Source of the DNA: Alphaproteobacteria bacterium
GTDB lineage: Bacteria > Pseudomonadota > Alphaproteobacteria > Rhizobiales > Rhizobiaceae
NCBI GenBank assembly: GCA_016861165.1
Contig: BOKV01000006.1
Location: 1 to 64,000, forward strand
Reading direction: 5' to 3'
Length of the DNA: 64,000 bases
Program-made: the position numbers and the translations under genes
Shown: in pieces, positions 1 to 8,012 of the stretch
How positions within the stretch are numbered: the stretch's first letter is position 1
Layout: each line of letters starts with the position of its first letter
Notes under the pieces: generated by a model
Databases searched by the model: none
What the model saw: only the letters and a program-made list of their open reading frames with translations
Told to the model about the DNA's origin: nothing

Positions 1-154
1 GTGATGAACAGTTCCAGTTGACCACGCTCCTTGCGCCCCAGCACCGCGAGCCCCCGTCAAGAATCAACGACCACACGATTGAATCAGCGAAGGGTGACTT
101 CTTCAACAGGCCCATTTTGCATATCATGCAGAAACGACAGCGGGAGGCCGGGCC

Positions 155-361
155 GTGGTGTCCAGGTCAAGCAGGAAAGAGTTCCGGACTTCGGTCATTT
201 TGACTGAGGGGCAGTTCAAGCGTGTTCGGGAGATCGCCCAAGCGAACGACGCATCAATCGCATGGGTATTGCGCCAAGCCATCGACCGCTACTTAGAGGC
301 ACAAAGCGCCACGTCGATAAGTCAGGGTGGAAAGCCGCCGGGGACGACGCAAGTGCGCTGA
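155..361 (+). CDS. Ribbon-helix-helix (CopG-like) small protein
   Basis: This 68-residue protein has a central part that reads as a ribbon-helix-helix DNA-binding unit. There is a short strand near residues 10-16 (FRTSVILT), helix A around QFKRVREIAQAND, and helix B around WVLRQAIDRYLEA. The GTG start at 155 has GGGAGG at 142-147; the GTG at 158 is equally possible. It lies 128 bp upstream of the giant ATPase gene on the same strand, so it may regulate that module (inference). No toxin partner is visible in the window, although the island continues off the left edge. The last 20 residues show no recognisable fold. Confidence 0.6.
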   Translation: MVSRSSRKEFRTSVILTEGQFKRVREIAQANDASIAWVLRQAIDRYLEAQSATSISQGGKPPGTTQVR

Positions 362-489
362 TGCAAGGGGGCAAGTCATGTGCCGGGAAGAAAAGGAAGG
401 CGAGAGCGCGCCAGACGTCCGTTGGTCGGCAGACCGCTCGGGGGGCCACTCCATTCTTTGGGGTGTTCTAGCAACCGTGAAGATGCTTC

Positions 490-3400
490 ATGCCTGATCT
501 TCACGCTCCCCCGATCTCGATCCTCGATCAGATCAAGAATAACCTCCGGGATCGGTATGACACCGGTTATCCGATCCTCAAGGAATTGCTGCAAAACGCA
601 GACGATGCGGAAGCCGGAAAGTTCAGGCTCGATGCGCTGCCGGGCTGGTCGACCGCCGCCAATCCGCTTCTTCGCGGGCCGGGACTTCTGGTGGTTAATG
701 ACGGCTTTTTTCGCGAAGAAGATAAGAGAGGCATTCTGTCATTCGGCGCAAGCGGCAAGGCTGCTGACAGTGCGACAATCGGCAAGTTTGGCTTTGGCCA
801 GAAATCGGTGTTTCATCTCTGCGATGCGTTGGTTGTCTCCGCTCGAACGGAAAACGGTGAAACATTCAGCACGATCGTAAATCCGTTCCTGAATGTAGAC
901 GTAAATGGAAATATCAGCCGGCAGTGGGAGCCGCCCGACGGTCGTGTGGACCCCGCCGACCTTGAATTCCTCAGGCGCGAAGTTTCCTCCGATTTTCCGC
1001 ATCGCCACCTTATTCTGTGGCTGCCGTTGCGCCGGAAAGACATCCAACCTGCTCCAGGAGTTGGCTTCTCCACCAATATCCCGTTGATAGAGGGGACGAT
1101 CGGGGAGCTCAACAGACCCGACGATCTGCGCATTCTGCTGACCGCGCTTCGCCATCTGAAGTTCATCGAGATTCGGGAATGCGGCGAGCTTCGCTGCGCG
1201 CTCGAACTCGATGATACCCAAGGCCGTTTCCTCGGACCTAACCGCTCAAGCGATGGTGTTCGCTCTTTCGGAGGTGCAATCCGGGCTGCAACGGACAGGT
1301 CAACCGCTCCCTTCGTCGGGCGAGAGGCAATGATCCCGGATGGCCGTCTCGCAAGCTTGAAGCGCACACAGCACTGGCCGCAAACGATCAGCGTTCTCAG
1401 TCCAGAGCCCGTGTCAGAGAAGGGAGAACCGCACGGAGCGACGACGCTGCTGCGCGCTCCGCCTGGGTCGACTGAACGGGCCGAGGTCGCGCAACTGCGT
1501 GTCTCCTGGGCTGTGTTCCTGCCGGTCTCGGACGCCTCCGACATCATCATCCCGGTCGATGGGAGCGCGCTCGGCCGGTTCCATCTACTGCTGCACGGCT
1601 ACTTCTTCCTTGATAGCGGCCGGCGGCGGATCGAGGGCCTAGATGCGCCTACTGAGCATGACGAACCCGCCGACGCTTCGGCGTTGCGCCGTGCATGGAA
1701 TGCCGAGCTTCGCGACACCGTCGTTCTGCCGCTCCTGCCGACTTTGTTTAGAGATGCGCTCGATTCTGCGATGGTGACATCAGCGGAGCTCGCGCAGCTC
1801 GTGTCGGCACTCGCGCGACACGGATGGTTTAGAAGTAACCGGGAAGCTATTTGCCGAGAACATGCGTTGGCGCGCGTGCTCGAAGCCCCGGGCAGTATCG
1901 TCTGGCGTACGGTTTCGTCGGGCGACGTTCTGCGTCCGCTGCCGGCCTCAGTGGCGGCTGCCCCTCGACGGATCGAGGAGCTGTTCGGCTCCATCGGTAC
2001 GTGGGCCGAGTCGAGGAGTGTGCGGCTCATCGTTGACGACAGCGCCGCGCTCAGTGCAGAGCCCTTACGCTGGACCGCTGAGGACCTGGGCGCGATTTTC
2101 TCCGAGCTGTCGCCTCGTGCGTTTCAATCGCGTGATCTCGCGCGGCTTCTTGTCGATTTCCTCGACACAGCGATGATTCACGATACCGAGCGAGCGGCCG
2201 TCGGACCGCACGTGGTCGCAGCTCTGCGCAAGGCGATGACGGAAACTCAGCCGCTTGCCTCGTCCGAACTCGCAAAGTCGATCCTCGCTCGTGTGCCGCC
2301 CGGTGCGCTGTTCCCACTGCCGACGTCCGTCGAGAACCGACAAGTCCTGCGTGCACTGGCTTCGGCTTCGACTGATATCCTGCCGGTCCGCAGCGAGTGG
2401 CTCGACGATGGTCGACGCCCGCCCCAGTTATCCAACTCTGACCTCAAGGCGCTGCTCGAGGCGCTCGAACCACTGATTGACGGCGACTATGCGGATCAAG
2501 CAGCGACAGCCGCGTTAGCGCTGCTCGCTCGGACGGAGCGGAGTATCTCCGAGCTGGCGCGCGACCCTGAGTTCGCGTCCGTAAGGGTTCTCCGGGCGCG
2601 GGATGTCCGCATCGGCGGCCCGATCGCCTTGTCGCTCCAGGCTCTCGTCGAGCGATCCCAGCAGGGCCTTCTGTTTACATCCTCGCCACAGGCCAACTCA
2701 CTGCTGCCGCTTCTAGCGAACGCCCTGCCGGATGCAGCCCCGCTGATCGTGGAGGGAAAGACGGGGGAGTTTCTCCGGGACACCTCCAATTCCGTCCTCC
2801 GGCTCCACGGCGCCGGAAATGACTCCATTCTTGAGCTTGTCAACAACGCGTCGCGCTTCGGAACAACAGAGGCCAGACGCAAGCTACTTGAGAGATTGAG
2901 GCCCAGCGACAACGACGACCGGGCTGCCCTTCGACGCCTGTGTGTGGGTGAGCACGGAGCTGGAGATAACGGCACCACGCTCCATGTGCTCGATGGGGTA
3001 CCGAAAGGATTGGAGCGAGTTGTCGAGGCAATTCTGCACTCGACCGCAAACGCCTTCCTGGTTCCTATCGAGATAGCCGACGAGCTCACGCCCAGGCTGA
3101 GACAGCATATCGGAATCAGGGCGCTGGACACGCCGGGAATGGAGGCGTTGCTCGAACGAGATATCAGTGCGATCGCTTATGTTCAGCCTACGCCCGTAGA
3201 GTGTGAAGCGTTCCTGCTGACGCAGCTCTCGGATCTCTTGCTGCGTCGTCTGCCTATTCACGCTCGATCCGATGGGACAATAGGCAGCGCTGAGGGGGTT
3301 TTTCGTGAGGACAACTGGCCGATCCCCGCAGTATTGAGGCCCCATGTCCTCACGATCCAACCTTGCAACAGCAAGCAAGCACGTGAACGGCAAGCACGGC

Positions 3401-6099
3401 TTATTGAGGCATGGTCGCCGCAAAGTCAGATCGGGATCGCGCTGGCTCAGCCCGAGCCACACCGTTTCTGCAGCGAGATCCTCAATGCCCTGGCCGAGTT
3501 GGATTCCCCGCCAGACGGGCATTTGCGCGAAGAGCTTAGCGCCCAGCCGTGGCTCATTGCGGACCAACAGCAATTCAGGCCGCAGGATGTGCTCGCTCTC
3601 CCTTCAACAGTCGACGAAGCGGCGCGCGCGCTTCTTCTGAAGCATGGAGAAACACCTCCTTTCCTGCCTGTCGCCAAGCTGGCGATCGAGGTGCGCGAGC
3701 ATCGCGGGTTCCCCTATCTAGAAGAGTGGATTCTGCCGGACAGGCGCTCGTCCTTTGAGGCGCTCGCGTTGATGATCGAGGATGCTAGGATCATCGGGCG
3801 TCTCGGAGCGGCCGACGATTATCCGATCGACGATTTCACGGCCCTTGCCAACGCCGGCAGCAGCTTAGGATTGCCAGGCTGGCCTCTGCTGGCGGCGATC
3901 CTTACATCGGTGGGAGATAGTCGCGAGGATGCTACGAAGACCCTCGCGGCGTTCACGAGTCTCGACGCCTCCGACGCAAGATTGGCGGGCGCCCATCTCG
4001 ACTGTCTGGCAGTGCTCGCAGGGGAACACGGGCGGAAAGGAGAGGCCGCGCGTCGAGCCTACCGGCATGCATTTGGTATCATCGCAGGATGGCCAGAGAG
4101 TGCGCGGCGTGAAGTATTCGATCGAACCCGAGTTCCCACAGAGGCCGGGAACTGGCGCAGCGGCCGGGAGGTCGTTCAAGACGGTGACGGTCTCGACCCG
4201 ACGCATGTATTGGCGCGGGATTTCGCGTCCATGTTCAACAAAGATGGGCCGCCGCGTGCGAAGGTTGCCAACGCCGCAGGTGCTCATCCGGATCCTTTCG
4301 CCGCCGGTCCTCGCCGGGGAGAGGTCAAGGACATCGATCTCGTCGCATTGGAAGCCCAATCTGTAGATCAGCAGCGATCGTTTCTCGATACATGGAAGGG
4401 GCGCATCCCATCTGACTTGGTGATCGTTTATCTCGGGCTCATTGGCCGAGGCGAACTCTTCCGGCATCTTGCGCGCGAGTGGGCGACCGACGCGACAGCT
4501 GATGTCGACACCCTTTGGGCTGATCTCGATAACCACTTTCCAAAGGAAATACTTTTCCCAAATCCGCTGCCGACCGAAGTCGATCAACGACGTTTCCTTA
4601 TCGAGTTGGTCTTTGGCGAGCGCGTACAAGCCATCGCAATGTCGGGTGACCCGTTCGACGCGCTATTAGGTGGTCCCGACAAAGGAATCCTCATCGGTAA
4701 CCTGCATAAAGCCAGCGAGGGTATCCGCGCTGCCGGCGGCAAGGTTCGGTCATTGATCACGCTGCCGATACGGCCGGCCGATCCGAGCGGATACAGTCAA
4801 AGGGAAGCCAGCAGGATCTTCCGCCAGTTTGTCGAGACGATTGCGGCGGATTGCCTATGGCTCAATATGGAAGGCCAGCGGGCGGCATTACAGGCGATGC
4901 TGGACAAGGCGGTTGAGGTCGATCAATCGACTATTGAGGAAACCGAACGCCTGCTGCGCGACCGCTTGCCGACAATTCTCGCCGAACTGAAGCTTCCCAC
5001 CGAGTATCGGTCGCAGAAAGCGCTTCGCGAGTATCAGGCCGAGGAAAGCCGCCTTCATCATCTTTCCGCACCGGCGCATAAGATGGAGGAACTGAAGGCA
5101 GAGCTATGGCGAAAAGTATCCGCTAACGATCTGGCGGCTGAACTGCTTTCCGCTGTTCGCAGCAAGATTGGAGACTTCGGATATTCGGCCAGCCGGGTTC
5201 TCTTCGAGCTTTTCCAGAATGCCGACGACGCCTACCGGCAGCACGAAGGAGCTGCAACGGATGCATGCTTTCGGGTCGAGCTGCTGTCGAACGGTTCAGG
5301 CGGGTTTCGGATCGTCCATTGGGGACGCCCGATCAACCATCTGGGGCGCGACGCTGATGAGGGGCGCCGGCTCGGTCACGACCGTGACTTGCTCAACATG
5401 CTTCTGATGAACTTCTCGGAGAAGCGGCCCGGAGACGATTTGACTGGAAAATTTGGCCTGGGTTTCAAGAGCGTCCATGTATTGTCGGACAGCGTTGGCA
5501 TAGCGAGCGGCTGGAATCGATTGCGGACGGTTGGCGGCTTTCTTCCGGCACCTTGGCCGGAAGGCGCGGATATAGGAGAGAGCCGAAAGAAGCCCGACGG
5601 CCGAAAGGCTACCGTCATTGACGTTCAATTCTCGGCGGAGACCGCCGACAAAGGTGCCGAAGCCATTTCCGCATTCAGGGCCGCCATGACCTGGTTGCCT
5701 GCATTTGCACGCACCATCCGACGTGTCGAGATCGAAGGCGATACTCCAGAGAGCGTCGATTGCGCTTTCTCACCGCTCCTCGACAATACAGCGATCTCCC
5801 TCGTGGCCGTTTCTGGCCGGAACAGGGAGCGAGCGCTACGTTTCCGTCTTTCCAACGGATATAGCCTCCTGCTCCGCATCGACGCTGCTGGTCCCAGCGC
5901 ATTCTCCGGTGGCCTAAGGAACCTATGGAATCTCGCTCCACTTGAAGAGGAACTCCGCTCCGGGTGGTTGCTTAACGGTCCTTTCGCGGTCGACCCCGGG
6001 CGAACAGGGCTGGCCGGTTCGATTGCCGATCGGCAACAAAATTCCGAGAACTGGGGTCAGCTCTCGGAGACCGTCTCGCGGAGCTGCACGACCTCGTAG
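490..6099 (+). CDS. Giant GHKL/sacsin-like ATPase, N-terminal part (frameshifted gene)
   Basis: The frame encodes 1869 residues with two GHKL (Bergerat-fold) ATP-binding modules. The first is at about residues 10-140, with N-box ELLQNADDA, then VVNDG and GKFGFGQKSV. The second is at about residues 1555-1690, with N-box ELFQNADDAYRQ and GKFGLGFKSVH. Such modules occur in HSP90, MutL and the sacsin-like bacterial proteins. The roughly 1400 residues between them are alpha-helical-looking and I recognise no domain there. The ATG at 490 has only a weak ribosome site. The frame runs into a stop at 6099, but homologous-looking coding sequence continues in another frame from about 6035 to 8012. The whole is therefore one gene of about 2507 residues with a one-base shift. 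It overlaps the helicase gene downstream. A role in phage defence is inferred from architecture and context, not shown. Confidence 0.75.
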   Translation: MPDLHAPPISILDQIKNNLRDRYDTGYPILKELLQNADDAEAGKFRLDALPGWSTAANPLLRGPGLLVVNDGFFREEDKRGILSFGASGKAADSATIGKFGFGQKSVFHLCDALVVSARTENGETFSTIVNPFLNVDVNGNISRQWEPPDGRVDPADLEFLRREVSSDFPHRHLILWLPLRRKDIQPAPGVGFSTNIPLIEGTIGELNRPDDLRILLTALRHLKFIEIRECGELRCALELDDTQGRFLGPNRSSDGVRSFGGAIRAATDRSTAPFVGREAMIPDGRLASLKRTQHWPQTISVLSPEPVSEKGEPHGATTLLRAPPGSTERAEVAQLRVSWAVFLPVSDASDIIIPVDGSALGRFHLLLHGYFFLDSGRRRIEGLDAPTEHDEPADASALRRAWNAELRDTVVLPLLPTLFRDALDSAMVTSAELAQLVSALARHGWFRSNREAICREHALARVLEAPGSIVWRTVSSGDVLRPLPASVAAAPRRIEELFGSIGTWAESRSVRLIVDDSAALSAEPLRWTAEDLGAIFSELSPRAFQSRDLARLLVDFLDTAMIHDTERAAVGPHVVAALRKAMTETQPLASSELAKSILARVPPGALFPLPTSVENRQVLRALASASTDILPVRSEWLDDGRRPPQLSNSDLKALLEALEPLIDGDYADQAATAALALLARTERSISELARDPEFASVRVLRARDVRIGGPIALSLQALVERSQQGLLFTSSPQANSLLPLLANALPDAAPLIVEGKTGEFLRDTSNSVLRLHGAGNDSILELVNNASRFGTTEARRKLLERLRPSDNDDRAALRRLCVGEHGAGDNGTTLHVLDGVPKGLERVVEAILHSTANAFLVPIEIADELTPRLRQHIGIRALDTPGMEALLERDISAIAYVQPTPVECEAFLLTQLSDLLLRRLPIHARSDGTIGSAEGVFREDNWPIPAVLRPHVLTIQPCNSKQARERQARLIEAWSPQSQIGIALAQPEPHRFCSEILNALAELDSPPDGHLREELSAQPWLIADQQQFRPQDVLALPSTVDEAARALLLKHGETPPFLPVAKLAIEVREHRGFPYLEEWILPDRRSSFEALALMIEDARIIGRLGAADDYPIDDFTALANAGSSLGLPGWPLLAAILTSVGDSREDATKTLAAFTSLDASDARLAGAHLDCLAVLAGEHGRKGEAARRAYRHAFGIIAGWPESARREVFDRTRVPTEAGNWRSGREVVQDGDGLDPTHVLARDFASMFNKDGPPRAKVANAAGAHPDPFAAGPRRGEVKDIDLVALEAQSVDQQRSFLDTWKGRIPSDLVIVYLGLIGRGELFRHLAREWATDATADVDTLWADLDNHFPKEILFPNPLPTEVDQRRFLIELVFGERVQAIAMSGDPFDALLGGPDKGILIGNLHKASEGIRAAGGKVRSLITLPIRPADPSGYSQREASRIFRQFVETIAADCLWLNMEGQRAALQAMLDKAVEVDQSTIEETERLLRDRLPTILAELKLPTEYRSQKALREYQAEESRLHHLSAPAHKMEELKAELWRKVSANDLAAELLSAVRSKIGDFGYSASRVLFELFQNADDAYRQHEGAATDACFRVELLSNGSGGFRIVHWGRPINHLGRDADEGRRLGHDRDLLNMLLMNFSEKRPGDDLTGKFGLGFKSVHVLSDSVGIASGWNRLRTVGGFLPAPWPEGADIGESRKKPDGRKATVIDVQFSAETADKGAEAISAFRAAMTWLPAFARTIRRVEIEGDTPESVDCAFSPLLDNTAISLVAVSGRNRERALRFRLSNGYSLLLRIDAAGPSAFSGGLRNLWNLAPLEEELRSGWLLNGPFAVDPGRTGLAGSIADRQQNSENWGQLSETVSRSCTTS

Positions 6100-6179
6100 A
6101 TTCCGACTGGCGTGTTCTCGCGGAAAGCCTGGACCTTGATGCATCAGCGCAAATAGCAAGAGATATCTTTTGGTCCCGC

Positions 6180-8012
6180 TTGTTCGATGTCTTTGCGCCG
6201 GACTTCGACGACGACCTTGCCCGCCATTTGCACTTGGACGACCGAGGATACGGTCATCTCGCCGGGCAATGCCCAATTGTGCCCACGCGTTTGCCGACGC
6301 CGTTCGCTTCGCTAATCCGAGCATCGGAAGCAGATCATTACACGGATGGCGCGTTGTCTGACCCCGCTGTGCTCGCCAAGGTCCGAGACTGGCCTGCGCT
6401 TGCCGGATTGCATAATCGGGTCATCGCATCAGAGATAGCTGGACAACTGAGAAAGCTTGGCTTCGGAAATGCCCGTCCGCTTCGGTTCTCAAGCCTCCTT
6501 CGTCGCCAGATTGGTGAAGGAAAGCGTATCGATCCGGATTTGGCCCTGGCTCTTGGACGCACTGTCACGTCCCATGCTGTTCGGGAACCGCCCCTCGACA
6601 ATGAGCTCAGCGAGATTCTCGATATCGCTAGGCACGCGTTATTCCTCGCGCAGGACGGATCTTGGCGGGTGGCGCAGCTTCCTCATCCTGATGCAGCGGA
6701 CGATAGCGAAGAGCGCAGATTGTGCGGGTTCGCGCCTGCAACGCATATGCTCGACAAGCGATATAGCGGCCCAGCACTGGAGTTCTTTCGGGTCGCCCGC
6801 GAGCGATCAGGCTTCGGCGCGCAGGTGCGCGACCTCGCGTTGTGGGCCGCGGAGATTTCTGCCGAGGACGATGCCCGTCAGGCGGCGACGCTCAGATACA
6901 TCATCGAAGGCCGCCAGGGCCGAGAACTAGGTGATGAGATTGGTCGTCACCGGCCGAGTTGGCTGCCTTGGCCGCCTTCGCGGCTCCGGACCAGTCAGTT
7001 GCTCTCGAATTGGACCGAAAAGGAAAAAGACGATCTGCTCTACGCCCTTCAGGGACGTGCAGCATTCGAGCCTCCGCAAATCGTCCCGCCACCGCAACCC
7101 GAACCCGAAACTGTTCTCCGCGCCATCCATGAGTGGTGGAGCTCCGAAGGGGCTAATCTTCGGGCCTCGTATTCGCGCCGAACCTATCCGGACCTGCTCT
7201 CTCCGTCTCAGCTTCGAGAAGCAACCGATCGCGTGACGTGGTTCACCATGTTCGCGCTTGGCTGCTTTCACTCATTCGGCCGGACGCAGGACGGACAGCA
7301 CAGGAGCTTTATCGAGGCTGGCCATCGAGACGGCTGGTGGCTGGAACTCGCCGAGTCGCGCCCGCCTGGCGACGTCCAATCGTGGCTTGACCGGCTTGAG
7401 CGTTGGAGTGCGCCAGAACAATTCGACCAGCGATTCTTACCGTGGCGCCGGGCATTTGTTGATCTGTATACGATCGGTCGGTGGCTCGACGAATATCGAG
7501 AGATCACGCTAAAGCTCCCCCGCATTATCGAGGACCATGGGGTCATCTCGCTAAATGGCGCATTGCAACCGAGCTACTGGGCACCAGCCGTGCGCCTTTG
7601 CATCGATGCCGCGCCGATCAACCGTTCCCTTGGCATCGGCATGAACTGGATGATTCGTGAGATGCTCTGCCACGGCACATACGATTCACGCGATGGTGAC
7701 CTTATGGCTCCCTACAGTTGGGCGCCCTCTCTGCGTGTTCGCGACCTGTTGAATGACCTTGGCGCCGACGTCGGTGAAACAGCGGACAAAGAAGCGAGCC
7801 GGACGATCTACGAGTTCGTTGTAGAACAGATCGGCGGCGATAGCGCTCGCTTCAACGGCGACTTCGACCTTCCCCTCCAACTAATCACCCGTGATGAGCA
7901 TCGGGCGGCCTTGGATGAATGCTTTGGAGCAGCCGGCCGCGATGCTCCGGATTTCGTAGAAACCGAAGAGGAGGCAGAAGACGCGCCGATTTTTGAGGTG
8001 GCAGGACGATGA
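6180..8012 (+). CDS. C-terminal part of the giant GHKL/sacsin-like protein (after frameshift)
   Basis: This frame is open from upstream of 6003 and has no ATG or GTG before the TTG at 6180. There is no ribosome-binding site there, so it is best read as the rest of the gene that begins at 490. Reading across 6003-6090 gives KFRELGSALGDRLAELHDLV, which joins naturally to the end of the second ATPase module if one A is added to the A-run near 6037-6040. The 610 residues after 6180 are rich in Trp and charged helices, with no motif I can name, and end in an acidic tail (VETEEEAED). The stop overlaps the ATG of the helicase gene by 4 nt, so the two are translationally coupled. Confidence 0.65.
   Translation: MFDVFAPDFDDDLARHLHLDDRGYGHLAGQCPIVPTRLPTPFASLIRASEADHYTDGALSDPAVLAKVRDWPALAGLHNRVIASEIAGQLRKLGFGNARPLRFSSLLRRQIGEGKRIDPDLALALGRTVTSHAVREPPLDNELSEILDIARHALFLAQDGSWRVAQLPHPDAADDSEERRLCGFAPATHMLDKRYSGPALEFFRVARERSGFGAQVRDLALWAAEISAEDDARQAATLRYIIEGRQGRELGDEIGRHRPSWLPWPPSRLRTSQLLSNWTEKEKDDLLYALQGRAAFEPPQIVPPPQPEPETVLRAIHEWWSSEGANLRASYSRRTYPDLLSPSQLREATDRVTWFTMFALGCFHSFGRTQDGQHRSFIEAGHRDGWWLELAESRPPGDVQSWLDRLERWSAPEQFDQRFLPWRRAFVDLYTIGRWLDEYREITLKLPRIIEDHGVISLNGALQPSYWAPAVRLCIDAAPINRSLGIGMNWMIREMLCHGTYDSRDGDLMAPYSWAPSLRVRDLLNDLGADVGETADKEASRTIYEFVVEQIGGDSARFNGDFDLPLQLITRDEHRAALDECFGAAGRDAPDFVETEEEAEDAPIFEVAGR

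Noticed and set aside
18..203. A 61-residue frame at the left edge
   Set aside because: TTG start, no ribosome site, no recognisable fold, and it overlaps the ribbon-helix-helix gene in another frame.
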